64,000 bases of DNA from Prorocentrum cordatum (lineage: Eukaryota; Sar; Dinophyceae; Prorocentrales; Prorocentraceae). Shown in pieces: positions 1-12,165 of the stretch. The DNA lies in NCBI GenBank assembly GCA_963575745.1, contig CAUYUJ010014750.1, positions 1-64,000 of the forward strand, read 5' to 3'. Numbering within the stretch: the first letter of the stretch is position 1; the number at the start of each line of letters is the position of its first letter. A program made the translations under genes and the position numbers. Below the pieces are notes generated by a model. That model saw only the letters and a program-made list of their open reading frames with translations, ran no database searches and was not told the DNA's origin.

Positions 1-2330
1 GCGCCGCAACGCAGCACGACGATCCGACGGAGGCTGAGAAACTGGGATATGGGACGCAGGAACGGCATCCTCGTCAGGTAGTCGTCTCCAGAAGACTGTG
101 TGCAGACGACCTGAACGAGCAGAATGGTCCCAGAGAGCATGCAACAGGTTACCCCCTTCCCGAAGCTCGACGACAGCGGCGGTCAAAGTGGTGGAAACCG
201 ACGGCACGGAAACGCGGCCAGCTCGTGAAGTACTGCACTGAGGAAGAGACGCACCTGAAGAAAATCAAGGAACATAAGGAGCAATCACCAGAGGGCGAGC
301 CGTGCGCAGAGAATGGCTCGGAGCTTGCGGCGGCTGCGTGCCGCTCTATGGCAGGACAGCGCCAGCTGCGGATCAGCCTCGGCTTGGCGGCTCTCGCAGC
401 GCGGCCAGCGGTGGCAACCAACGGCAACTCCTGGCAATCTCCGACCTAAATGACGCCAAGAAGCCGCAATGGCAGCGGACAGCAGCAACCGTCAGCCTAC
501 TGTGCCTGGTGAGCCAACTTGCGAGGTGCGAGGCGGTCGAGCCTTGGGCAACATCTGGTCAGCATGCTCGGGCCCGACGCCAGCCGCCACGCTTGCACTG
601 CAGACGTGAAGGAGAGGTCGCGGGGCGGTCTGCCCACGGCCTCTGAAAGGTCTTTCTTCGCTCTCGTCCTGCTTCTTCTCCTCCTTCTTCTTCCGCTCTT
701 CCCACTGTTCCTCGGCTATCCCTGCACCGAATCGGACCCAAGCTGCGCAACGGGCTGCAAAGATGTCCAACATGTGCGTGACCGTGGCCATGCACCCATG
801 CTTTACGAACATGATCCATGTAAGGACACGAAACTTAATGGTGCGTGAGCCCATCATTCCGCGCGGAGAAGATAAGACATATTGCTCAATGCTGCTGCGC
901 GACGAGCACCGACACGAGCGCCAAGCAACGACCACACGATAGTTCCCCTTTGGAGCCTCGGCCATCGAAACACACAACGTCCTGCCATGCGTTGCGCCAT
1001 GGGTCGTACCCTCGCCCGCCGAAGACCAAAGAACGTCCTGCCTTCACCTGCTCTGTAGGTCGCATCCTCGGCCGCCGAATCTTTCAGCGTCCTGCCAGAG
1101 GTGGCCGTTGAGGCCGCCGAGACTTATCAGAACGGGCTTCAGCGACTGGCTGGACAATAGTATACGCCCTCGGACGCCGAAGCTAACAACCACCTGTCAA
1201 TGAGTGAGACCTGGCCAATTCAGTCAAATTCAGGATACGCCCGGAAACAAATCTGAATACTACAATACCGAAAATAACAACTACAGGAATCATGCACGTT
1301 CGGAGCTCCGCGCGGATTTCTTGTGACTGCGCTGGAACCCCCAATCATCCAAGCAGCACTTCGGCGAAGAACGCAACCACAATCGAGCAAATTTCACGTT
1401 GAATAATTTTCGCGCAATTGCAGGTAGGTGGCAAGGATGTCCCCCATTGTTTAACCATCGAAACTGGCCCCAACCGCCACCACCTGGCCGTTCAGCACTG
1501 GTTTGGAAAGAAGCCGTCGCCCCACATCCACGGCGATTCTTAGTAGGGACGGGATTTCCACACCTGTCCTGAACGGTCTGGTGGGAGAGTGAGGGGACCG
1601 GGCTTTCCGTGCCGATCGGTTCATACTTCGCATCGCGCATGCCACCCCTGATTGGCATGGGGGAGACGTGTCCTGAGGGAAACGTGTTGCGGACCCCGGT
1701 GCTTCCCCCCAAACAAGTCGCTGCATCCATAGAAGCTTTGGGACGGGCCCAGGGCCCAGTGAGGAACCCCAGGGGCCCAGGGGGACCAATCAGCAAAACA
1801 CATTCGAGACCCCCTCTCCCTAAGGACTGATGTGTCATTATCTGGGAGCGCCCCCCCCCGTCTCAATCGGCTAATAAGTAGTCTTCGTCGCGAGTACCCC
1901 CTGATGAGAAGGCTGGGATTCGCACACGTCCACCGTCCCAGAAAACAATGTCCCAAGGCCAGAAGAAACAAGATGCGGCGGATGTGGATGCATTCGGGCC
2001 GCAGGATGGCCCAAAAATATCAACATCGACTGCATCCCGAGGTCCACGGGAGATGGGTTCCCCAAGCGGTGGACATGTAACTAACAACTCTGGCGTCCGG
2101 CTCGGGGACCCCGGTACCGCAGCGGCGGGGCCCGGAACACGATCTCGTCTCTGGGCGAGTAGGACCGCTCCAGATTGCCGCGGATGCAGCCGAGCTGTAC
2201 GCCGGGGGGGACGCACTTCGAGGAGGGCGAGGATGATTAGGCGGATGGGGAAGGCGAAGAGGGGAGCAGACGTGAGGAGGCATCTCCTGGAAGGTCTTCG
2301 TGGGGACGGTTAGGGGCGACTTAGCCCGAT
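1..2330. other. No recognisable gene; short degenerate tandem repeat
   Basis: I recognise no protein domain in either strand. Open frames here (longest 182 codons, minus, 1290-1838) have no motif and overlap equally long frames. Around 975-1110 a sequence of about 55 bp recurs roughly three times, each copy starting (A)GCGTCCTGCC or AACGTCCTGCC and containing a CGCCGAA block. This is a decayed minisatellite. Nothing else is supportable. Confidence 0.4.
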
Positions 2331-2439
2331 TCAGCGGCCAGCAAGCCAGACTATGCCAGGGATTGAGCCGCCTTCGGCGGGATTCGGCCGGATTGAGCTG
2401 GCGCCGATGCTAAATTCAACCTCCCTCTCGGTAATCACA

Positions 2440-2880
2440 GCAAATAAGTGGGAAGGGCCAGGAAAAAAATAATAAAAGGGGAGCGGGGGGAGAGAAGCTG
2501 AGGGGGTGAGGAGAAATGGGAAGGAATGGGGACGGTGGGTAGGGCGGAAAATGAAGGGCACAAAAGGGGAGCGGAACGCGGGGGGAAGGGATTGTTGGGA
2601 GGACGAATGCGAAAGGGAAGGGGCGACACGAAGGGGGAAGGGAGAGGGAATAATGAGAGGGAAGAGCGGGCGAAGGAGGGGCGAAGGGAAGAGAGGGTTA
2701 CCTGGATGACCGACCGCCTTCGGACAAGAGGATTTGAGAAAGGGAGGCGAGGAGGAAAGGGAGAGGCGGGGAAGGGGGGCTGGGGCAGGGAAGGGGGGAA
2801 GGGGGGGGGAACAGAGGAGAGGGTAGGAGATGAGGAGTAGGGAAGGAGAGGGGGGGAAGGGAGAGAGGAGGAGAGGGGGC
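2440..2880. repeat. Polypurine (G/A) tract
   Basis: About 440 bp in which the + strand is almost entirely G and A, ending in G-runs near 2790-2880. Long overlapping ORFs here (158 and 183 codons on the minus strand, Pro/Ser/Leu-rich) come only from the composition. Such mirror-like polypurine tracts can form triplex DNA; that is known chemistry, not something shown here. Confidence 0.85.
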
Positions 2881-3039
2881 AAGCTAGACGTGCTGGCGCC
2901 ATATATGGCATCCTGTCCTATCCCATTTTCCGCTCATCCCTCCCCCACGTCGCTAACTAAGTTTCGATCCGTCCACTGGGTCGTCCCAGCAGGTCCTGAT
3001 CCTCAAAATAAAACCATCGCCATCATGCGATGCGCGAGA

Positions 3040-3045
<6 letters not shown>

Positions 3046-3078
<33 letters not shown>
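3046..3078. repeat. (GA)n microsatellite
   Basis: A run of about 14 GA dinucleotides on the + strand, within otherwise unrecognised sequence. It shows that GA tracts also occur away from the giant element, which matters when judging the GA tracts that bracket that element. Confidence 0.9.
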
Positions 3079-3079
<1 letters not shown>

Positions 3080-4370
3080 AGGACTAGGGTAGAGAGGGCG
3101 AACGGGCTCGCAGGCAGTCGAAGCTCCCTCGCCCTGGAGAGAGGAGCACTGGACGATGTCAAGCGTCTACAGATCTAGAGTCACTGGGAATTTGTTCGTG
3201 GCAATCGGTAGACATGCACATAAATCACTCAAGGGTAGCATCAACCACGAACACGACCATCGAATGCCTGAACGATGATGACAAATTACTCGAAGCAACA
3301 ACTTGAAGAAAAACTCCATGGGTCGCACATGAGCGGCACCCGCCGACGCGGCGGTGTTGGTGCCGTGAGGCCACTGCTTGCTGCTGATATCGACCGGCCT
3401 GGCCGACTGTGGAGCCCTCCTGTCTTTGGGCTTCCCAGCGCCCGCGGGCCCAACATCGCCACGAGAAAGATCTGGGAACGCTTCAGTTGGAGCGGCTCTG
3501 GCCGTCGGCCTCCTGCCTGGCCGTGTCAGAGCGGCGCGTGGCAAGTGGCCGCCAATGCTGACCACTGACGACCATGCGCCTCGTCTTGGCGCTGGGCTCT
3601 CTCCGCTCGGGATAACACGGTTCCCGCCCACTGTCTGCCTATTGCATACCACCCGATGTCCGTGAACCACTACTGCCCAAGTACCACCAGCACGGAAGCC
3701 GCACACACACACACACACACCGGCAGGCTGACACCAGTCTGTTGTGTAGCTAGTGCGCTGGCCTACAGTACCACCCACTGATGAGGCCTCACGTGCTGAC
3801 ATCGTTTCCTTTGGGCTTCAGATGCCAGGTGATGCTCGGGCACCTGACCATCATGTGCCACCAGCGCCCAGCGTGTCACTTGCTTGTCGAGTACCATCGA
3901 GCCGCAGACGCCACCAGTTAATGAGGTACCACCAGTGCCTCGAGTACCGCCCGCATGTCTTTCACGCCTGACCCCAGAAGTCAACACCTTGTGATGCTCA
4001 AGTGCGTGCCATCTGAATGGCCATGATGTGCCACCTGCTGCTCGAAAACAAGTGGCTACAATCCATCACCATAAACCTGATCGGACAAGAACGGGAAGCG
4101 CCGCTTTCGTCCAATAAGCTTATTGTGCGGAGAACAAAGGAAAGAAAGGCGTGGGCGACGAGGAGGCGATGACGAGGACGACATGGAGAACGCGAGGATA
4201 GCGAGGAGGGCATGAGGACAACGAGGAGGAAGAGAAGCAGAAGGGCGAGGACGAAGAGAACGAGGGCGAGTAGGAGGAGGAATGCGGAGGACGATGACGA
4301 CGACGACGGAGGACAGTGAGAGCAAATGGGAGAAGGACGTTGAATCAGGAGAGGGTCCTGGTGACCCTAT
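3080..4370. other. Unrecognised sequence with (CA)n and TACCACCAG-type repeats
   Basis: No gene recognised. A (CA)n run lies at 3701-3720. Between 3640 and 4060 the words TACCACCAG, GTGCCACC and GATGCTC recur at irregular spacing, as in an old degenerate minisatellite. 4140-4330 is a GA-rich tract. Confidence 0.4.
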
Positions 4371-5710
4371 CGGGCTACCCTGGGGGCTCTTGGCGCCGCG
4401 CGGGGGCGGGCGCTCGTCTCAGGGGGGCCGGGACCGAGCGGGGCCGAACCTTGAACTCCGAAATCAGGGGCGCACCCCCCCGCCTCCCCCCCGGGTGATT
4501 ACTCGGAGCCCAAACTGAGGCCACTTTGGCCAGCCCCGCTTGGGCGTCAGCCCCCCTCCTGCGCGCGCCCGATCAGAGGCTCGCGACGGGCTGCCGCCGG
4601 AGGGCAAAAGTTTGCACCACCGCTCGAAGTCCGAAACTTCGAACTTCGGCGATCTCGATTTCTCGAATTTCGGCGGGCGGTTTGCGGAATTCGGCGGGCG
4701 ACTCTTCTACTTTTGGCCGCCGGAGGCCCGTTTCGGGCCCCGGGAGCTGCGCAGATCGGCACGTGCCGAAAAACCACGTCGGGAAAAACCGTCGAGGGCC
4801 CCAGGCTCCGACGTCGCGTTTCTTGATGTGTCGGAGCTGCTCAGGGCTAGGCGGCGCAAACATCTGTCCATCGACGATAAAGATCGGCGGACAATTCGGC
4901 AAATGTTTCGGCAGATACTTCCGGGTGGGTCGACGATGAAAATGACAGCCATGGGGGGCGTAACGCCCAGGAGCGCCGGGGAAGACTGCGTAAAAAACGC
5001 CGGAATTCATGACACCACCCTTCTATGTCACGTCTCGTGGCGGGCCGATCTGCGCGGGCGCCGGGGCCCGAAGCGCCCCCCCCCCCCCCCCCCGGGACTG
5101 ACACTTCGAGACTCGCCCGACAGAAATTCGAAACGTATTTTTCAAATTATTGCTTTTTGCTCCCAATCGCTGCGCGCGCGCGCGCGATTTCTCGCGGCTG
5201 GTCGGCCCGCGCAGGCCCTGGGCCCTGAGCGGGCCTCCAGGGGCCAGACGGTTGAAGAGACGCTCGTTTTTATTTTTCGCCGAGGCCCGATCCGCGCCAC
5301 CGTAAACCTCATGCGCCCCATGATTTTTGCGTCCGCAGCCCCGCGCGCCCGCCCACTCTCGCGCCCGCTAGTCTTCCAATTGCGCCCGCAAATGCACCCG
5401 CTAACGCGTCCGCTTTTCTGCGTTTCAATGTTGCAGTTGCGTTTCGCATCTAATACCTTAGTGGGCGCTTGAGTGGTCGCGGCGTGAAATCTAGCGGGCG
5501 AGTTAGCGGTCGCGGCGCTAATTTTAGCGGGCGCATTAGCGGCCGCGGTGCGAATGTCAGTGGGCGCACTATCTTGTGTGCGGGCGCCACCTCGCTGAAC
5601 TTTGTTCGCCGAGGATGCTTTCTGAGCTTCAAAGCTGCGTTCACCCGCCCACCCTCCCCGCCTGCCTCCTCCCCCCTCCTCCAACCGCACGCGCACCACC
5701 ACCCACTAGT
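4371..5710. other. GC-rich sequence with C-runs and a 36-bp degenerate repeat
   Basis: The longest frame (310 codons, plus, 4540-5472) crosses a run of 14 C at 5080-5093 and has no recognisable domain, so I do not call it a gene. From 5471 to 5580 a unit of about 36 bp built on AGCGGTCGCGGCG and TAGCGGGCG repeats three times. 5340-5412 carries similar words in the opposite orientation (CGCCCGCTA, CCCGCTAACGCG), giving a weak inverted arrangement around 5440. Confidence 0.4.
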
Positions 5711-5712
5711 TC

Positions 5713-5798
5713 GCGGATAGAGAAAATCAGCGCCATGGTAAGGGATGGGAGGGAGGGGTAGGACGTCAGATATGACGCGCGCGCACCTAGCTTGTCCA
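5713..5798. repeat. Direct repeat copy 1 (about 85 bp)
   Basis: This copy, with the block GCGCCATGGTAAGGGATGGG, is matched at 6737-6822 with only scattered differences. Both copies are followed by a pyrimidine-rich tract of C-runs and CCT. The pair looks like two copies of one dispersed or locally duplicated unit. No coding potential recognised. Confidence 0.8.
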
Positions 5799-6163
5799 AC
5801 CCCCCTCCCCCCCCCTCCTCCCCCCTCCCCCCTCCTCCCGAGCTTCCAGAAGCAAGTGCCAGCGGTCGCCCGCGGGGCCGGGGCGGGATGGGCGCGGCGG
5901 CTGCCTCCAGGCAGCAGGCTTGGCCTGGAGTTCGAGCCCTACTTACCTCCCCCCTCCCTACCCAACTCTCCCGCACACACCCTCCCCCTCCACAATTACT
6001 CAATATGAGTACTACTCTCCCTCTTCCCCTGATGACGGCTTGAAAATATCCGACCCCCCCCGCGTACTGTTTTTTTACACACAGGTTTCCCCGGAGTTGG
6101 GTTTTCGCCTGCATTTGTTTCCAAAATGCTGCTCTCGCTTGGGCGCCAGCCTCATTTTCGGGC

Positions 6164-6601
6164 CCCGCTCGTTCCGAATCGTGCTCCCGCTGCAGCGCTG
6201 GCATCATTTCCGCCGGCGCCTGGGCTGCACGCCCGAGCTGGCGCCCGGGCCGGCGCTCCGGCCGGGACCGGCGCCGGAAAATCGAGTTCCGAGGCGGCGC
6301 CGAAAAAAGGCCATTCCAATACACATTTTCCTTTTGAAAATGCTGAATGCCTCCCGGGCCGATTCCGACGCCCGGGCAGGCGCCCGGGCCGGCGCCCGGG
6401 CCGGGTCCGGAGCCGGTTCCGGCCGGCGCCGGAAAATCGAGTTCCGAGGCGGCGCCGAAAAAAGGCCATTCCAATACACATTTTTCTTGTGAAAATGCTG
6501 AATTTCTGCTTCTGGCGCCCGGGAAGCCTCCAGGGCCGATTCCGGCGTGCTTCCGCTCGTTCCGACTTGTGCTCCCGCTGCAGCGCTGGCGTCATTTCCC
6601 G
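6164..6601. repeat. Nested local duplication
   Basis: Two layers of direct repeats. A unit of about 78 bp beginning GCGCCGGAAAATCGAGTTCC lies at 6271-6348 and again at 6425-6502, period 154. A second unit built on CTCCCGCTGCAGCGCTGGC lies at 6164-6216 and 6550-6601 and flanks the first pair. GCCCGGGC-rich palindromic sequence fills the gaps. The ORFs on both strands are by-products of this structure. Confidence 0.8.
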
Positions 6602-6736
6602 TGCCATGCCACGGCATGCAATGCAATGCTAGGTTGATACTACGCTTCGCGGTGCTCTTCTACGCCATGCCATGCCGAGCTCTACAATGCATCGCGTACC
6701 CTTTCGGGATCATTGCCCTGCTCGACATCCGACTGT

Positions 6737-6822
6737 GCGAGTAGAGAGGGGATCTGCGCCATGGTAAGGGATGGGAGGGAGGGGTAGGATGTCAGATGTG
6801 ACGCGACCGCACCTAGCTTGCC
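6737..6822. repeat. Direct repeat copy 2 (about 85 bp)
   Basis: Second copy of the unit at 5713-5798, about 1,024 bp downstream in the same orientation and again followed by a CCT-rich tract. Confidence 0.8.
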
Positions 6823-9260
6823 CTGCCCCCCTCCCTTCCTCCCTCCTCCCTCCTCCCCTCCTGCCTTGACCTCGGCTTCGGCTTCGAGCTCCGAGCTCCG
6901 ATCTCGACTTGGAGTGCGGCTTCGGGTGCCGACCTCGACCTCGCGCCCCGATCCCAGCCTCGAGTTCCGACTCCGATTTTCGATCACGGTCTCGAATCTC
7001 GATTTCGATTCGATGACGATTGTGGCGTGGGACTCCGATTGCTGCCGCGACGGCGAGTCCCAATTGCCGACTCCGACGGCTATCTCGAGCTCCGATTCGA
7101 TCCGATCTCGATGTCGAGCTCCGCGTCCGAGTCCGGCCTCGAACGCCGAGTCCAGTCGGGGCGCGCCGCCTCTGCTCGCGGCGCCGAGCCCCAGGAGGGC
7201 GCGCGGGCACCAGGCTGGAGCGCTGGAGCGTGGAAGCGGCGCCGCAAGGCCGAGGCGCACGGGAGATGGCTAAAATTCGAGCCTCTAGTAGGGGCCTGAT
7301 TTTTATCCATATCCAGTGCTTCTCGGCTTTCCGGGGAAGGGAGCCCGAAACCCCAAGCTGCAGTGGATATGGACACAAGTCTTGCCCGCATGGAGGCCCC
7401 CCTTCGTGGCTCGCGCGCAGCCCCTGGGCTGCGTCACCAAGGCGCGGGGAACCTCGCGGAGTTGCGGATAGCTTCGGGGCTGCGCGGGGGACCGGACCCC
7501 AGGACCTGCGCACGTCGACCCGCCGAAGAAAAATAAAACCTGGCGGAGCAGCAGCAGCAGGAGGGGAGGAGGGAGGAGGGGGGGGGGCGGGAGGAGTGAG
7601 AAGGGAAGAGGGAGGAGGGAGGGGGGACGGGGGGAGGAGGGAGAGGGGAGGGATGGGGGGGGGAGCGGAGAAAGAGGCAGAGGGAGGAGAGGGGAGTTGA
7701 GAGAGGGACGGAGGCAGAGGGATGGCGATCCCGCAACACCCACTTGTGACTGCATTGGAGATGTTAGCAGGTTGAATGTCTTCGAGATTCGGGCTTCGGC
7801 GGCCGAGATTTGAGGTTCGGCGCCTACGGAACGCACAACAAATGCTTGCATACACACCTGTCTGCAGCAGACGGGACCCGCCTGGCTCAGCTCGTCCAGC
7901 ACAGCGGTCCTCTCGCCGTCCAGGGCCTCCAAAGTGAGCGCGCGGGCGCGCTAGCCGCCGGGGTCTGCCGGAGTAGTGTGCAAGGGAGGAGCCGTGCAAG
8001 CAAGCAAGAATCTGAGGCGCAGTCCGAGTTGTCACTGTGGGGGTGTAGCAAGTAGCGCCTGAGCGGCGTCCGAGACGCAGCTTCCCATGCCGAGCAAGTG
8101 CTCCGATGGCCACAGGACCTCACAGAAGCTGTGCTGCACATCTGGCGGTGGAAGGACACCATCCACATTACAATCACGAAGCACGGGACGGTCGGCAGAC
8201 TGGGCTCTCGAGGCGGAAAACAGATCGCTCGGTCGGGTGGGGCATCTAATCGAGACACACGCTGGCACGCGCCACTTCCTTCTCCTCTTTATCATGATAC
8301 TTCATGTCTCCGCTTCCTTTTCCTCTCCCTATTCCTGCTCTCCTCATCAAGCCTTCACTTCTTTCTCCTGCGCCTGCTCCGCCTTCTGCTCTTCCTCCTC
8401 CGTGGTACCTCCCGTCCCCCCCTCTCGATCCCTAGGCACCACCCCCCGCTCCTTCTCCTCCCGCTCCTTCTCCCCCACTTCGCCTTTCCCCCCTAAAGTC
8501 TCAACTCAAGCCTCCCTCCCCCTATTCCCTGCGCCCTCCTGCCCTCTCCTCCTGTATCTTATGTCATCTCCTCGACGGGCGGCGAACGCAAGGAGGGAGG
8601 GAAAGAGTGGGAGGGGGAGCAAGGGGGAGGGGAGGGGGAGGGAAGAGGGAACAGACCGCAGGGGAGGGATTAAGGGGAGGTGAGCGGATAGGGCGATAGG
8701 GGGGTAGCGATGGGGAGGGGGGGGCACGACCTTTTATATGAGGATCCCTGCGCTCCAGGCTTCAACACTTGATCAAAGATGACGCGCTCCGTCCCTAGGA
8801 AACGACTGCGGCTACGTGATACCAAGCGATGCCTGAAGAGAGCACGCAGGCGCAAGACATGTTGGACGTGAGAATGCAGAAACACGATGGTAATGGAGAC
8901 CAAGGAATGCTCGGGCTGCTTATTTCAAACGTCGTCCCCCCCGGGTAGAGGCCACCCAAACAGGGCTGGAGAAGATAGGGTCGGAGAATCGCGCAACATC
9001 ACCGATACATCACCGATGGTTTGGGGACGTTGGGGTTGAAGAACATCGAGCTCCAGGTCGCATTGATTCGCCGATGCATCGGCGATGCGTTATTGCCTTC
9101 CGACCACACCTAGTCCAACCCTATTCAAGCTCCCTTTCCCTTGGTGTCCAGAGAAAGCTGGGTAAGGCCTCGAACACGACATACCATATCGGCGCTCCTG
9201 TCATGTCCTTGACAGGCGACTCGGGCGCCCGCGCGTCCAAAACAACCACGTACCCAGAAC
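6823..9260. other. Unrecognised sequence with CT and GA tracts and an 18-bp palindrome
   Basis: No domain recognised in any frame. A 467-codon minus frame (6710-8113) spans a GGA-rich tract at 7555-7720 and changes composition abruptly, so it is not credible as a gene. 8290-8560 is CT-rich and 8580-8730 GA-rich. A perfect 18-bp palindrome, TCGCCGATGCATCGGCGA, lies at 9068-9085; two CACCGAT words lie just upstream. Confidence 0.4.
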
Positions 9261-9282
9261 CATGTCATCTCCGCCTCCTCTA

Positions 9283-9492
9283 GCTGTTCCTCCTCCTCCT
9301 CCTCCTCCTTCTCATCATCAATATCTACATGATCATCGGAATATTCGTCGTCGTCGGCAATGGCATCATTATTGGCATGAGCATCGACAGCTTCATTAGT
9401 AGCATCGCCAGCATTCACAACATCAGCATCATCATCAGCATCATACTCAGCATCATTATCAGTCTCATCAGCAACAAAATCATGACCACAAC

Positions 9493-9530
<38 letters not shown>

Positions 9531-9790
9531 GCATCAGCATCATCATCATCATGCTCATCAGCATCATCATAATCCCCATCACCATTAGTATCACCAGCAG
9601 CATCGTAAACATCATCATCAGCATCATCAGCATCATCAGCCTCGTCATCGTCATCGGACCACCATCAGTATCATCACAATCATAATCACCTTCAGCAGCA
9701 GCAGCATAACTATCAGTTGCATCAATATCATCGTCATCAGCATCATCAGCATCATCGTCAGCATCAGTATCATCATCATCAGGTGCATCG

Positions 9791-9841
<51 letters not shown>

Positions 9842-10200
9842 ATAGAAACCTCAACAACAGCATCATCATCACCGTCGACATCAGCATCAGCATCACCATC
9901 AGCATCGTCATCATCACCATTACCAACACCATCACCATCGCCATCACCACCATCACCACCAACATCATCGTCATCATCACCATCTTCATCCTCATCAACA
10001 ACCGCAGCATCAGCATCATAAGCATCATCGTCATGATCATCATCAACACCAGCATCAGCATCATCACCATCGCCACCAACATTACCAGCATCATCATCAG
10101 CAGCGTCATCCTCATCATCAGCATCATACGTGTCATCAGCATCATCGTCACCATCACCCGCATCTGCATCCTCATCCTGATGCGTCTCATCATGCTGGTG
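9283..10200. repeat. CAT/ATC trinucleotide array 1
   Basis: About 900 bp of CAT with interspersed CAG, CGT and CAA triplets. It encodes poly-Asp, poly-Met, poly-His or poly-Ile depending on frame, giving frames up to 331 codons. None is credible as a gene because all frames are open at once. Confidence 0.95.
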
Positions 10201-11000
10201 CCCTTCCCCACCTGCCCATGATGCGTATAACCCCTCTGTCGTTCGTGCGGTCGCTGCCGCTCCTGCCGCTTCTGCTGACGATCGTTCAGCGTCGCGCCCC
10301 GCACAGACGCTCGAACTGTCGCTCGCGCCGAGGCAACACGCACTTCCTCCCCCTCCTCGTCCTCTTCCTCCCTGGGGCCTCTTCCTCCGTCGCGCCAGGG
10401 CCACACGCACATACGTCCTCGCTCTCCTTCTCCATGGGGCGTATTCCTCCTACATGCCACGCTGCCCCCATACACACAATTAACCCAACAACTGACACGC
10501 TGCTTCAATGTCGGCCCCTTTCACTCTCGAGGCAGAACGAAAGGTAAGCTGGTCGTGCTCCCAGCACAGGTCGCCCAATTGCGGCCCCCCCTCCTCGGGT
10601 CCTGGCCGCCCGGCGTTGTGCCTCGCAGCCCTGCGCCATTCTCCGACGGAACGATGGCCAGCAAACTGAGCCTGCGGAAACCCCGCGGCGGCATGGGGGA
10701 GCGCCGCCGCCCACATCCTCTCTGTCCTGGGGCTCCCGATCCCTCCTGCGCGTGGTTCCTCCTGTCGCCGCCTGCTCGCCCCTGTTCCCTCATGCTCCTT
10801 CTCTGGCCTCCTCGACCTCGTCATCCCTCCCCGTCTTGCTCTTCCTCTGTCTCGTCCTGCTCCTCCTCCTCCTCGTCCTGCTCGTCCTCCTCCTCCTCCT
10901 ACTTCTCCTCCTCCTCTCGACTCCATCCGCCCTCCAGGAGAATAGAGCGGAAATGAGTATATATGAGAGAATGGCGGGCATGCGCTCACGTCCTCCTCCT
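10201..11000. other. Spacer between CAT arrays, no gene recognised
   Basis: GC-rich sequence turning into CCT/TCC-rich repeats from about 10790. Open frames overlap on both strands without recognisable motifs. Confidence 0.4.
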
Positions 11001-11108
11001 CCTCCTCCTCCTCCGCCTCCCTGTCATCCTTTTCCTCGCCCTCCTCCTGCCACTCCTCCTCCTCCTGGTGGTTTTACATCTCCACCTCCTCCTGGTCGTG
11101 ATCACCAG

Positions 11109-11171
<63 letters not shown>

Positions 11172-11175
11172 CCAC

Positions 11176-11210
<35 letters not shown>

Positions 11211-11889
11211 GCACCATCATCATCATCAACATCATCACCAGGATCAGTATCATCATCATCACCTCCATCATCCTCACCATCATCATCATCAGCATCATCG
11301 TCATCTCCATCAGTACCATCATCATCACCAGCATCATCACCATCAGCATCATCATCAGCATCAGCCTCGTAATCAGAATCATCGTCAGCAACATCATCAT
11401 CGTCAGCATCCTCCTCATCATCAACATCAGCAACAGCATCCTTATCACCATCATCGTAATCACCAGCATTAGCATCGGCATCAGCATTAGCATCAGCATC
11501 AGCATCGCCATCACCAGTTTTCAGCATCAGCATCAGCATCAGCAGCATCAGCAGCATCATCAGCAGCATCATCGTCAATAGCATCATCAGCATCCTAAAC
11601 CCCATCATTATCAGCAACAGCAGCAGCATCAGCATCATAATCATCATCATCATCATCATCAGCAGCATAATCAACATTATCAGCATCAGCATCATCATCA
11701 GCATCATCATCACCATCACCAGTACCATCATCCTCATCAGCATGATCATCATCACCACCACCACCATCATCATCATCATCACTACAGTCACCATCACCAT
11801 CGCCATCACCATCATCGTCAACATGTGCGTCTTCGCCATCAGTACCATCGTCATCTTGATCATCACCACCATCAAAATGATGTGCATGG

Positions 11890-11922
<33 letters not shown>

Positions 11923-12165
11923 GCATCATCTTTATCAGCATCAAAGTCATGAGCGTCAACATCAGCAGCATCGTAATCATCATTATCAACATCATCAGCA
12001 TCCCCATCACCATCACCATCATCATCACCATTATTATTTGTATCATAAATAGCATCGTTGTCATCATCGTCACCACCATCATCATCAACATCACCATCAT
12101 CACCATCATCATATGCACCAACATCATCACCATCATCATCATCATCATCATCAACATCGATATCG
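11000..12165. repeat. CAT/ATC trinucleotide array 2
   Basis: Starts as CCT repeats and from 11106 becomes a CAT array of over 1 kb with CAG, CAA and CGT interruptions. Frames of 351 (minus) and 184 codons (plus) are repeat artefacts. It resembles array 1 (9283-10200) and array 3 (36671-37330). Confidence 0.95.

Noticed and set aside
4540-5472. 310-codon plus-strand ORF
   Set aside because: It runs through a 14-C homopolymer, overlaps several equally long frames and has no recognisable motif.
6710-8113. 467-codon minus-strand ORF
   Set aside because: It spans a GGA tract with abrupt composition changes and no domain.
9415-12157. Long frames encoding poly-Asp, poly-Met and poly-His in the CAT arrays (up to 351 codons)
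   Set aside because: All phases on both strands are open because of the repeat composition; no domain, start context or termination pattern supports a gene.
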